Shown here: piece after piece, positions 41,626-49,729 of the stretch
Layout of the letters: each line of letters begins with the position of its first letter
How positions within the stretch are numbered: the stretch's first letter is position 1
Source: CAVURS01 sp963834425
Lineage (GTDB): Bacteria; Actinomycetota; Actinomycetes; Actinomycetales; CAVURS01
Length of the DNA: 64,000 nucleotides
Reading direction: 5' to 3'
Assembly (NCBI GenBank): GCA_963834425.1
Contig: CAWIBR010000005.1
Location: 220,750-284,749 of the forward strand
Notes under the pieces: generated by a model
Told to the model about the DNA's origin: nothing
Databases searched by the model: none
The model's input: only the letters and a program-made list of their open reading frames with translations
Translations under genes and position numbers: made by a program

Positions 41626-42087
41626 ATGACCACACTCACCTCGACCGCCCGCCGTACCGCTCGCTGGACACCAGTCACGATCGCCGCTGCCGCGCTCGCC
41701 CTCAACGCCCTCTTCATGGTCCTGATCAACCTCTTCATGAACCGGCCGGACCACGATGACATCGCGAGCACCGACCTCTATGTCGGCGGCCTGATCCTGT
41801 TCGGCAGCGTCGTCGTCCTCGTCGCGTCGCGGCTGGGCTGGGCCGACGGAAACCGCTGTGCCAAGGCGGCACTCACCCTCGCCGTCCTGGTCGTCCTGGC
41901 CACGCCGGTCTGGTACTCGCTGCTGCAGCCGACGCTCGGGGTCGGCGCCGCCGCGCTGGCCCTGCGGGCCCGGGAGATGGGCGTCCGCACCCGGACGACG
42001 ACCGTGGCCCTCGTCCTCGGCCTGGTCGGCATCCTGGTCGGTGTCGCGTTCGTCCTCGGGACGTTCGTGCACTTCCTCACCGTGTGA
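41626..42087 (+). CDS. Small four-helix membrane protein (DUF6069-like)
   Basis: 153 residues from ATG 41626, preceded by GGAGG at 41615-41619; an in-frame ATG at 41599 is possible. Four hydrophobic segments are present: VTIAAAALALNALFMVLINL, YVGGLILFGSVVVLVASRL, AALTLAVLVVLATPVWYSLL and TVALVLGLVGILVGVAFVLG. The pattern matches small DUF6069-type proteins often found next to two-component systems. It diverges from the histidine kinase. No known activity. Confidence 0.7.
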   Translation: MTTLTSTARRTARWTPVTIAAAALALNALFMVLINLFMNRPDHDDIASTDLYVGGLILFGSVVVLVASRLGWADGNRCAKAALTLAVLVVLATPVWYSLLQPTLGVGAAALALRAREMGVRTRTTTVALVLGLVGILVGVAFVLGTFVHFLTV

Positions 42088-42151
42088 TCGTTGACCACGG
42101 ACGGCGGGCCACGGCGTTCCACGATCGCCACGCGCAGGGCATCCTGGGGGG

Positions 42152-43367
42152 ATGCGTGTGGTCGTGGCCGGCGCCGGGCTCGCCGGCCTGGCCGTCGCCG
42201 TGGGGCTGGCCGGCGGGGGTCACGAGGTCCTCGTCCTGGAAGCCGATCCGATCGGCCACGAGCCGGCCGCAGGGCTACCGGCTCCATGTGGACTCCCGCG
42301 GCCTCGAACCGCTGCGGCGGCTCCTCCCCGCGCCGAGCTATCGACTGGTGGAGGCCACCTGCGGCCAATTCGCCGAGCCACGGCGGCTGGCTGTCCTGAC
42401 CGGCCGCCTCCATCACCTGCGCACCGTCGCCACCGGGCCGTCGGTGGTCGATGGCCGACTGGTCAGCACGGCCGTCGACCGGGCCACGTTGCGGGCCGTG
42501 TTGCTTGCCGCGGCCAACGCTGCCGGAGCCGAAATCCGTTGGGGCACAGCCATTTCTAGTGCGAGTGCCGATGAGGAGGGCGTCGAAGTCGTCGACCGGG
42601 CCGGCCGGGTCGAGCGGGCCGCGCTCCTCGTCGGTGCCGACGGGGCAGCCTCGGTTGTGGCGGCCTCAGGAGCGGCCCCGCGGGTGATCCGGGACTCCGG
42701 GGGCGGGAGCATCGTCGGCCGCAGCCCACTCGACGCCGTGTCCGTCCGGCTGCTCGACCCGCTGGAGCACGGTTACGTCGTGATCCGGGGGCTGCGTACC
42801 GCCACCGGACTGGGGCTGCTGCGCTTCACCGAGCGACCGGACGAGGCCGGTCGGCGGCTCGGGCTGCCGCTCGACCCGGTGGGGGACTACGTGATGTGGA
42901 ACGTCGGCCTCCGGTCCCGCGACGGCCTGGCCGGCGAGAGCCCAGATCGCTTGCAGCAGCTAGCGATTCGGCTGACCAAGAGCTGGCACTCGGACGTCCG
43001 GGCGGTGATCGCGGGTGGTGAGCCGGATGCGACCTTCCTCGCTCCAACCCTGCAGGCCGAGCGGCCGCCGCCCTGGGTGCCGTCGCCGATCGTGGCGATC
43101 GGCGACGCAGCCCACGTGATGCCGCCGGATCGCGGATCCGGGGCCAACCTGGCGCTGGCCGATGCGGCCGACCTGGTGCAGGGTCTGACCGCGCTCGACA
43201 ACCAGCGAGCGCCCGATCACGCGGCCCTGCTGGCGACTCTGGCCGCCAGTCAGGCGGTGATGGTCCAGCGGGCCTTCGCCGTGAGCGAAGGGCCCGGCCG
43301 CGGTCAGCTGAGCAGCTTCTGGATCCGGGCCACGCCCTCGACCAGGTCGTCGTCGCCCAGGGCGTAG
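42152..43367 (+). CDS. FAD-dependent monooxygenase (PHBH/UbiH fold, frameshifted)
   Basis: About 400 residues if restored. ATG 42152 begins MRVVVAGAGLAGLAVAVGLA (GxGxxG FAD motif), then VLVLEADPIGHE. The frame changes near 42262-42275 and continues as QGYRLHVDSRGLEPLRRLL in the next frame. The second FAD motif is PIVAIGDAAHVMPPDRGSGANLALADAADL (GD and GxxN). The closest type is the aromatic hydroxylase/2-polyprenyl-6-methoxyphenol hydroxylase family; the substrate is unknown. The last 64 nt overlap the convergent aspC gene, so the C-terminus may also be misread. Confidence 0.8.
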
Positions 43368-44539
43368 GACAGCCGCAAGTAGCCGCTGGGTCCGAACGCC
43401 TCGCCCGGCACGACCGCGACCTCGGCCTCCTCCAGGATCAGCTCAGCCAGCTCGGCCGAGGTGTGCGGCGTACGTCCGGCGATCTCGCGGCCGAGGACAC
43501 CCTTGACCGAGGGGTAGGCGTAGAACGCGCCCTGCGGCGTCGGGCACTCCACCCCGTCGATCTCGTTCAGCATCGCCACGATCGTGCGTCGCCGCCGGTC
43601 GAAGGCCTCGCGCATCGTCGCCACCGCCGACAGGTCTCCGGTCAGCGCCGCGATGGCCGCCTGCTGCGAGACGTTGGCGACGTTGGACGTCAGGTGCGAC
43701 TGCAGGTTGGTGGCGGCCTTGATCACATCGCGGGGCCCGATCATCCAGCCGACCCGCCAGCCGGTCATGGCGTAGGTCTTGGCCACGCCGTTGAGGACGA
43801 TGCAGGTCTCAGCCAGCTCAGGCACCTGAACCGGCATCGAGCTGAAGACCGCGCCGTCGTAGGTCAGGTGCTCGTAGATCTCGTCAGTGATGACCCACAC
43901 GCCGTGCTCGAGCGCCCACTGACCGATGGCCCGGACCTGGTCGGGGGAGTAGACCGCGCCGGTCGGGTTGCTGGGGGAGCAGAAGAGCAGGGCCTTGGTG
44001 CGCTCGGTCCGGGCCGCTTCGAGCTGCTCGACCGTCACCAGGTAGCCCTGGTCCTCGCCGGCGAAGACCTCGACCGGGACGCCGCCCGCGAGCGTGATCG
44101 CCTCCGGATAGGTCGTCCAGTACGGCGCAGGCAGCAGCACCTCCTCGCCCGGGTCGACGATGGTCGCGAACGCCTGGTAGACCGCCTGCTTGCCGCCGTT
44201 GGTGACGAGCACCTGCTCCGGCGTCACGTCGTACGACGAGTCGCGCTGGGTCTTGGCCACGATCGCGGCCTTGAGCGCGGGCAACCCGCCGGCCGGGGTG
44301 TAGCGGTGGTTGGCCGGGTCGGTGCACGCGGCGACCGCTGCGGCGACGATGTAGTCCGGCGTCGGGAAGTCCGGCTCGCCCGCCCCGAAGCCGATGACCG
44401 GGCGGCCGGCGGCCTTGAGGGCCTTGGCCTTGGCATCGACCGCGAGGGTGGCCGACTCGGCGATGCCGCCGATCCGGGCCGAGATCCTGGCGTGGGTCGT
44501 CGGGAGGCTGGGACGCGAAGGGCTGCTGGGCTCGCTCAC
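43304..44539 (-). CDS. aspC: Aspartate/aromatic aminotransferase (class I)
   Basis: About 411 residues from GTG 44539 (ATG 44548 is equally possible). Class I fold: GRPVIGFGAGEPDFPTPDYI, then YTPAGGLPALKAAI, NGGKQAVYQAFATI, PSNPTGAVYS and DEIYEHLTYDG. The PLP lysine lies in VLNGVAKTYAMTGWRVGWM and the substrate Arg in SGYLRLSYALG. It most likely uses aspartate and 2-oxoglutarate. Its place just before trpT-secE-nusG is conserved in Streptomyces-type actinobacteria. Confidence 0.92.
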   Translation of the reverse strand: MSEPSSPSRPSLPTTHARISARIGGIAESATLAVDAKAKALKAAGRPVIGFGAGEPDFPTPDYIVAAAVAACTDPANHRYTPAGGLPALKAAIVAKTQRDSSYDVTPEQVLVTNGGKQAVYQAFATIVDPGEEVLLPAPYWTTYPEAITLAGGVPVEVFAGEDQGYLVTVEQLEAARTERTKALLFCSPSNPTGAVYSPDQVRAIGQWALEHGVWVITDEIYEHLTYDGAVFSSMPVQVPELAETCIVLNGVAKTYAMTGWRVGWMIGPRDVIKAATNLQSHLTSNVANVSQQAAIAALTGDLSAVATMREAFDRRRRTIVAMLNEIDGVECPTPQGAFYAYPSVKGVLGREIAGRTPHTSAELAELILEEAEVAVVPGEAFGPSGYLRLSYALGDDDLVEGVARIQKLLS

Positions 44540-44702
44540 GCAGCCCATCGTCCCATCCCACGGAGTCGCTCCGGCCGCCCGGTCTCGCGTAGAGTGGCCC
44601 CTCGGGTGGTTGACGACCGCCATGCTGCCGCCTGCCCTGAACTCGATCTGACGTCCTGATCGATGGGTACGGCGGCCGGCTCGGCAGCCGTCCGCCCCCC
44701 GT

Positions 44703-44775
44703 AGGGCAGTGGCTCAATTGGTAGAGCACCGGTCTCCAAAACCGGCGGTTGGGGGTTCGAGTCCCTCCTGCCCTG
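44703..44775 (+). tRNA. trpT: tRNA-Trp (CCA anticodon)
   Basis: 73 nt: acceptor AGGGCAG pairs with CTGCCCT, discriminator G. The anticodon stem CCGGT/ACCGG encloses CTCCAAA with anticodon CCA. The T-arm is GGGGG-TTCGAGT-CCCTC. CCA is not encoded at the 3' end. It sits 29 nt before secE, the same order as in mycobacteria and streptomycetes, and may share a transcript with secE-nusG. Confidence 0.96.
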
Positions 44776-44804
44776 CGTCAGATGAATGAGACTAGGTGAG
44801 GTTT

Positions 44805-45095
44805 GTGACCGACATCAGCACGGCGGACGAGCGGGACCCCCGCGCCTCCGCCCGTGACCGCCAGGGTGGTCGAGGTGGCGACGGCAAGGCTCGCCGGGGA
44901 CTGTTCAGCCGGCTCGGCCTGTTCTTCCGGCAGGTCATCTCCGAGCTGCGCAAGGTCGTCCGGCCGACACGCAACGAGCTGATCACCTACACGGTGGTCG
45001 TGCTGGTCTTCGTCACCGCCGTGATGGCGTTCGTCTCGGTGCTCGACTACGGCTTCGGGCACCTGGTGCTCTACGTCTTCGGCGGCGGGAAGTAG
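44805..45095 (+). CDS. secE: Preprotein translocase subunit SecE
   Basis: 96 residues from GTG 44805 behind GGTGAGG. A charged ~35-residue N-terminus is followed by the conserved amphipathic segment GLFFRQVISELRKVVRPTRN and one membrane helix (LITYTVVVLVFVTAVMAFVS), then a short periplasmic tail. SecE clamps SecY in the translocon. It is followed by nusG as in nearly all bacteria. Confidence 0.95.
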   Translation: MTDISTADERDPRASARDRQGGRGGDGKARRGLFSRLGLFFRQVISELRKVVRPTRNELITYTVVVLVFVTAVMAFVSVLDYGFGHLVLYVFGGGK

Positions 45096-45180
45096 CCCGG
45101 CCGCCGACGCCCGCAGCACCACCCTCAGCAACCCCTCAGCACCGTTTTCAGCCAGGAAGCCAGGAAGCAGGTCAGTACAC

Positions 45181-45964
45181 GTGTCCGAGCAGTGGACCGA
45201 CACCCAGGTCGACGTCGCCGACGACGAGCAGGTCGCGGTGAGCGACGACAGCACGGCCGACGAGCCAACGGCTGAGTCGACCCCCGACGAGGTTGTCGCC
45301 GACGAGGCCGTGGCCGACGAGGCGTCCCGACGAGGCCGACGACGCCGCGACCGAGGCTGTGGCCGACGAGGCAGCCGACGACGAGGACCCGGCCGAGACG
45401 TTCAAGGCCGAGCTACGCCGCGCGCCCGGCGAGTGGTTCGTCATCCACAGTTACGCGGGCTATGAGAACCGGGTCAAGGCCAACCTGGAGACCCGGATCG
45501 TCAGCCTCAACATGGAGGACTTCATCTACCAGGTCGAGGTCACCATGGAAGAGGTGACCGAGATCAAGAACGGCCAGCGCAAGCAGGTCCGCCGGGTTCG
45601 CATGCCCGGCTACGTGCTGGTCCGGATGGACCTGACCGACGAGTCCTGGGGCGCCGTGCGCCACACCCCGGGCGTGACCGGGTTCGTCGGGCACACCCAC
45701 CAGCCGGTGCCGCTGAGCCTGGACGAGGTCTTCGCCATGCTCGCGCCGACGCTGGAGACCAAGGACAAGCCGAAGACGCCCGAGATCAAGGTCGTCGACT
45801 TCGAGGTCGGCGAGTCGGTCACCGTCATGGAGGGCCCGTTCGAGACCCTGCCGGCGACCATCTCCGAGATCAGCGCCGACAGTCAGAAGCTCAAGGTGCT
45901 GGTGTCGATCTTCGGCCGGGAGACTCCGGTCGAGCTGTCGTTCAGCCAAGTCGCCAAGATCTAG
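45181..45964 (+). CDS. nusG: Transcription antitermination protein NusG with long acidic N-terminus (frameshifted)
   Basis: About 260 residues from GTG 45181. The first ~80 residues are a strongly acidic repeat (ADEPTAESTPDEVVADEAVA). The frame breaks at about 45322-45327 and continues as PDEADDAATEAVADEAADDE in the next frame. The NGN domain follows (GEWFVIHSYAGYENRVKANL, RRVRMPGYVLVRM), then the KOW region (VGESVTVMEGPFETLPATIS). NusG binds RNA polymerase and ribosomal protein S10. An essential gene is unlikely to be truly broken, so this is good evidence for an assembly indel. Acidic N-terminal extensions are normal in actinobacterial NusG. Confidence 0.93.
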
Positions 45965-46035
45965 CGTCACTGATCTAGCTCTCACGACCTCCTCAACCAG
46001 CAGCCGCCACCACAAGGAAACAAGGAAAAGACGAC

Positions 46036-46467
46036 ATGCCCCCCAAGAAGAAGGTTGCAGCCCTCATCAAGCTGCAGATCCAGGCCGGCGCCGCGACGCC
46101 GGCCCCGCCGGTCGGCCCCGCCCTGGGTCAGCACGGCGTCAACATCATGGAGTTCGTCAAGGCCTACAACGCCCAGACGGAGTCCGAGCGCGGCAACGTC
46201 ATCCCGGTGGAGATCACGGTCTACGAGGACCGGTCCTTCACCTTCATCACCAAGACGCCGCCGGCCGCCGAGCTGATCAAGAAGGCCGCGGGCGTGCCCA
46301 AGGGCTCCGGCGAGCCGCACAAGACCAAGGTCGGCCGGCTGACCAAGGAGCAGGTCCGCACGATCGCGCAGTCCAAGATGGAGGACCTCAACGCGACCGA
46401 CATCGACGCGGCGTCCAAGATCATCGCCGGCACCGCCCGGTCGATGGGCATCACCGTCGAGAGCTGA
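46036..46467 (+). CDS. rplK: 50S ribosomal protein uL11
   Basis: 143 residues, full length. The N-terminal domain has KLQIQAGAATPAPPVGPALG and GVNIMEFVKAYNAQT; the RNA-binding C-terminal domain has KTKVGRLTKEQVRTIAQSKM and a terminal AGTARSMGITVE. It forms the GTPase-associated centre with L10 and L7/L12, which are encoded 2 kb downstream. It is the first gene of the L11-L1 pair. Confidence 0.97.
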   Translation: MPPKKKVAALIKLQIQAGAATPAPPVGPALGQHGVNIMEFVKAYNAQTESERGNVIPVEITVYEDRSFTFITKTPPAAELIKKAAGVPKGSGEPHKTKVGRLTKEQVRTIAQSKMEDLNATDIDAASKIIAGTARSMGITVES

Positions 46468-46503
46468 GCGTTGGCACTCGACGTACGACGAACGGCACCA
46501 CCT

Positions 46504-46535
46504 GTGGGAGGACCGGCTTCGGTCCGCTGAACCAC
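46504..46535 (+). other. Structured spacer hairpin between rplK and rplA
   Basis: GGACCG (46510-46515) pairs with CGGTCC (46520-46525) around a GCTT tetraloop. An outer GTGG (46504-46507) pairs with CCAC (46532-46535), leaving an asymmetric internal loop of 2 and 6 nt. No U-tract follows, so it is not an intrinsic terminator. It may be an RNA-processing site or a protein-binding element in the L11-L1 mRNA. Confidence 0.35.
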
Positions 46536-46581
46536 AACTCCGAGCTAGACCAAGCAGCACCAGTAACCAAGGAGCAGCACG

Positions 46582-47298
46582 ATGAAGCGCAGCAAGTCCT
46601 ACCGAGCAGCGGCCGAGAAGATCGACGCCGACAAGCTCTACGCACCGCTCGAGGCGGTCCGGCTCGCCAAGAGCACCTCGACCACGAAGTACGACGCAAC
46701 CGTCGAGGTCGCCATGCGCCTGGGCGTCGACCCGCGCAAGGCCGACCAGATGATCCGCGGCACCGTCAACCTGCCCAACGGCACCGGCAAGACGGCCCGG
46801 GTCCTCGTCCTGGCCACGGGTGACCGGGCCGAGCAGGCCAAGGCGGCCGGCGCCGACTACGTCGGCTCGGACGACCTGCTGGAGCGGATCCAGGGCGGCT
46901 GGCTCGACTTCGACTCGGTCGTCGCCACGCCCGACCTGATGGGCAAGGTCGGCCGGCTGGGCAAGGTCCTCGGTCCGCGCGGCCTGATGCCGAACCCGAA
47001 GACCGGCACGGTGACGATGGACGTCGCCAAGGCGGTCTCGGAGATCAAGGGCGGCAAGATCGAGTTCCGCGTCGACAAGCACGCCAACCTGCACTTCATC
47101 ATCGGCAAGACCTCGTTCACCGAGCAGCAGCTGGTGGAGAACTACGCCGCCGCGCTCGATGAGGTGCTGCGGCTCAAGCCGTCGGCGTCCAAGGGCCGTT
47201 ACGTGCAGAAGGCCACGCTGGCGACCACGATGGGCCCCGGCATCCCGGTCGACCCGAGCCGCACCCGCAACCTGTTGTCCGACGACAACGAAGGCTGA
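46582..47298 (+). CDS. rplA: 50S ribosomal protein uL1
   Basis: 238 residues, full length: MKRSKSYRAAAEKIDADKLY, then ATVEVAMRLGVDPRKADQMI, the hallmark KVLGPRGLMPNPKTGTVT, and a C-terminal TLATTMGPGIPVDPSRTRNL. L1 forms the mobile stalk at the ribosomal E-site and can repress its own operon. The gene lies 114 nt after rplK with GGAGCAG upstream. No terminator was recognised before the lipoprotein gene. Confidence 0.97.
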   Translation: MKRSKSYRAAAEKIDADKLYAPLEAVRLAKSTSTTKYDATVEVAMRLGVDPRKADQMIRGTVNLPNGTGKTARVLVLATGDRAEQAKAAGADYVGSDDLLERIQGGWLDFDSVVATPDLMGKVGRLGKVLGPRGLMPNPKTGTVTMDVAKAVSEIKGGKIEFRVDKHANLHFIIGKTSFTEQQLVENYAAALDEVLRLKPSASKGRYVQKATLATTMGPGIPVDPSRTRNLLSDDNEG

Positions 47299-47461
47299 GC
47301 AGGCAGAGCGGGCTGGCGCTCAGCCGGAGGGGCATTGCGCCGTCCGGGTGAACGGCGGCGCGGTTCGCCGAAGTCACGGACACGCACCGTGAGCGCCCTT
47401 AAGGTGGAGACCGATCCGCGGCCGCGATCCGTTGATTCGACGTCCGTGGGGGAGTCGTCTC

Positions 47462-48263
47462 ATGCGCTCGCGTTTGCTCTATGTCGTTTCTGCTGCTGTC
47501 CTCTCCGCCGTCGCCCTGACCGCCTGCTCGAGCGGCTCGAAACCCGCTTCCGGAGGCGCCGGTGCGTCGCCGCAGCAGCCCAAGGTCGGTCAACGTCTCG
47601 GCGATCGTCGCCCGGGCGGGTACCGCCACCAGGGCCTGAAGTCGCGCACATCTGAACGACGACGGTCCTCGGCGGCAAGACGACGACGATCGACGGCGAC
47701 GTGTCCTACCAGCCGGCCGCCATGGCCCCGATCCGCCGTGGGCGGCATGACCTCAGGAGCTGCTCGTCGGCAAGTCGTTCTACGTCAAGCTGCCCGCGAG
47801 CGCCGGCCGGCCAGGCGAAGCCTGGGTGACGATCAGCGTCGCGAAGATGTCCAAGCTGGTCGGCATCGACTTCGAATCGCTGCTGAACAACCAGCCGCCC
47901 CGACCAGGACGTCCAGCTGTTGTCGGCGTCCGGTGACCTGAAGGTGGTGGGCACCGAGACGGTCGACGGCAGAGACCCAGCACCTCAGTGGCACGGTGGA
48001 CGCGGCGAAGGCGCTGAAGTCGCTGGCGGCCACCTCCCCGGCGTACAAGACGCTCCAGCCATGGCCGGTTCGACGGGGATGACAACACCCACATCGAGCT
48101 GTGGGTCAACGCGCAGGACATCCCCGTGCGGTTCGTCGAGACCTACACCAGCAAGCTCGGTGATGGCACGACCACGATGAACCTCACCAAGATCAACCAG
48201 CCGGTGCACATCGTGGCGCCCAAGGCCTCGCTGGTCCAGCCGTTCCAACCCACGGCCGGCTGA
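47462..48263 (+). pseudogene. LppX/LprAFG-like lipoprotein gene, broken by many frameshifts
   Basis: ATG 47462 opens with a lipoprotein signal (MRSRLLYVVSAAVLSAVALT, lipobox LTAC, Cys21). After about 40 residues the frame is lost repeatedly. Recognisable pieces appear in different frames in order: NVSAIVARAGTAT, VLGGKTTTIDGDVSYQPAAM, LLVGKSFYVKLPASAG, AWVTISVAKMSKLVGIDFES, DVQLLSASGDLKVVGTETVD, HLSGTVDAAKALKSLAATSP and, at the end, HIELWVNAQDIPVRFVETYT through VQPFQPTAG. Together they read as one LppX/LprG-type lipid-carrier lipoprotein of about 265 residues. At least six indels are needed. Either this is a decaying gene or an error-rich patch of sequence. Confidence 0.7.
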
Positions 48264-48289
48264 TCGTTTTGACCGGCGGGACCGGCCGC

Positions 48290-48424
48290 CCGTACCCTGG
48301 AGCCAGCCACAGACCGCTGGTCATCCTTCGGACTCGTCCGTTGGATCGAAGGTCCCGCTCCGGTGGGCGACCCGCGCAGGTGAACGAAGTGCAGTGACGG
48401 GCCCGTCAGCCGGGCTCATCCCTT
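48290..48424 (+). promoter_or_regulatory. Ribosomal protein L10 leader (rplJL autoregulatory RNA)
   Basis: The ~240-nt gap before rplJ is highly structured. CCTTCG (48325-48330) pairs with CGAAGG (48347-48352); GCCCG and CGGGC pair around 48401-48414; the block CGCGCAGGTGAACGAAG resembles the conserved part of actinobacterial L10 leaders that L10(L12)4 binds to regulate its own synthesis. The terminator at 48425-48459 lies directly downstream, so control is probably by premature termination. The assignment is by pattern and position, not by a covariance search. Confidence 0.62.
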
Positions 48425-48459
48425 CGCCCCGTGCATCTGCGCCGGGGCGTTTCTCTTTT
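48425..48459 (+). terminator. Attenuator terminator in the rplJ leader
   Basis: CGCCCCG (48425-48431) pairs with CGGGGCG (48443-48449) and is followed by TTTCTCTTTT. This is an intrinsic terminator 46 nt before the rplJ start and inside the leader, so it must be conditional. It fits L10-dependent attenuation. Confidence 0.8.
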
Positions 48460-48504
48460 CCGGGGCCGCCTTCGAACGGCCGGCAAGAACCCGGAAGGAG
48501 ACCC

Positions 48505-49171
48505 ATGGCGAGGTCGGACAAGGCAGCAACGGTTGCCGAGCTCACGGACAAGTTCCGCGAGTCCGGTGCCGCAGTGCTGACCGAGTACCGCGGTCTCACC
48601 GTGGCTCAGCTGACCCAGCTGCGCCGCGCGATCAGCGCCAACGCGACGTACGCCGTCGTGAAGAACACCCTCACCGAGCTCGCGGCCAAGGAAGCCGGGG
48701 TGACGGCCTTCGACGGCCAGCTCGCCGGACCGACGGCGATCGCCTTCATCACCGGCGACGCGGTCGAGACGGCCAAGGGCCTGAGGGACTTCGCGAAGGC
48801 GCACCCCGCGCTCGTCATCAAGGGCGGCTACCTGGACGGGAAGCCGCTCACTGCTGGCGAGATCACCAAGCTCGCGGACCTCGAGTCCCGCGAGGTCCTG
48901 CTGGCCAAGCTGGCCGGGGCGATGAAGGCCTCGCTCACCCAGGCCGTCTACCTCTTCGCCGCGCCGCTGTCGCAGACTGCGCGTCTCGTCGAAGCGCTGC
49001 GCGTGCAGCGTGAGGAGCAGGGCGGGCCGCTTGCAGCAGCCGCTGTCGCCGACCCCGCGCCGGTTGCCGAGGAGGCGCCGGCCGAGCCGGTCGCCGAGGC
49101 AGGCGCCGGCCGACACCGCTGCGGAGGCCGACGCTGCGCCGGCCGCTGAGGCGGACGCTGATCAGGGCTGA
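48505..49171 (+). CDS. rplJ: 50S ribosomal protein uL10 (frameshifted near C-terminus)
   Basis: ATG 48505 follows GGAAGGAG. The sequence MARSDKAATVAELTDKFRES, VLTEYRGLTVAQLTQLRRAI, YAVVKNTLTELAAKEAG and LADLESREVLLAKLAGAMKA is typical uL10. Near 49097-49104 the frame slips: the raw frame ends GRHRCGGRRCAGR at 49149, whereas the neighbouring frame gives the expected acidic Ala-rich tail APADTAAEADAAPAAEADAD and stops at 49171. L10 anchors the L7/L12 dimers of the stalk. It is regulated by the leader upstream and followed by rplL. Confidence 0.95.
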
Positions 49172-49236
49172 CCACCCGCTCGAAGACCGACGTACTACCC
49201 ACCAGCACAGTTGCATCAGACCGAAAGGACGCCACC

Positions 49237-49623
49237 ATGGCGAAGCTAGGCACCGACGAGCTGCTCGACGCGTTCAAGGAAATGACGCTGCTCGAGCTCT
49301 CTGAGTTCGTGAAGCAGTTCGAGGACACCTTCGGCGTCACCGCGGCCGCTCCGGTCGCCGTGGCCGCTGCCGGTGGCGGCGCGGCCGCCCCGGCCGAGGC
49401 CGCCGAGGAGCAGGACGAGTTCGACGTCGTGCTCGAGGCCGCTGGCGAGAAGAAGATCCAGGTCATCAAGGAGGTGCGCGGGCTCACCAACCTCGGTCTG
49501 AAGGAGGCCAAGGACCTGGTGGACGGCGCGCCGAAGCCGGTCCTGGAGAAGGTCAACAAGGACGCCGCCGAGAAGGCCAAGGCCGCCCTCGAGGGCGCCG
49601 GCGCCACGGTGACCGTCAAGTAG
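49237..49623 (+). CDS. rplL: 50S ribosomal protein bL7/L12
   Basis: 128 residues: N-terminal dimerisation domain (LLDAFKEMTLLELSEFVKQF), Ala-rich hinge (AAPVAVAAAGGGAAAPAEAA) and C-terminal factor-binding domain (EFDVVLEAAGEKKIQVIKEV, GLKEAKDLVDGAPKPVLEKV). Good ribosome-binding site (GAAAGGA). A strong terminator follows 23 nt after the stop, separating this operon from the mce genes. Confidence 0.97.
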   Translation: MAKLGTDELLDAFKEMTLLELSEFVKQFEDTFGVTAAAPVAVAAAGGGAAAPAEAAEEQDEFDVVLEAAGEKKIQVIKEVRGLTNLGLKEAKDLVDGAPKPVLEKVNKDAAEKAKAALEGAGATVTVK

Positions 49624-49646
49624 TACCTGCCCTCGGGCAAGATTTC

Positions 49647-49691
49647 GGCCCCGTCGGACCCCCTCAACGGGTCCGACGGGGCCATTTTCTT
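49647..49691 (+). terminator. Intrinsic terminator after rplL
   Basis: A perfect 15-bp stem (49647-49661 with 49669-49683, GGCCCCGTCGGACCC and its complement) encloses a 7-nt loop and is followed by ATTTTCTTG. It ends the rplJ-rplL transcript and insulates the mce operon, which starts 39 nt later. Confidence 0.93.
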
Positions 49692-49729
49692 GGGCGTAAC
49701 CCGGCGGCCAGGGGCTCGTTACCTGGGGT

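Noticed and set aside
45322..45327. Programmed ribosomal frameshift in nusG
   Set aside because: No slippery heptamer or stimulatory structure is visible, nusG is not known for frameshifting, and similar breaks occur all over the window.
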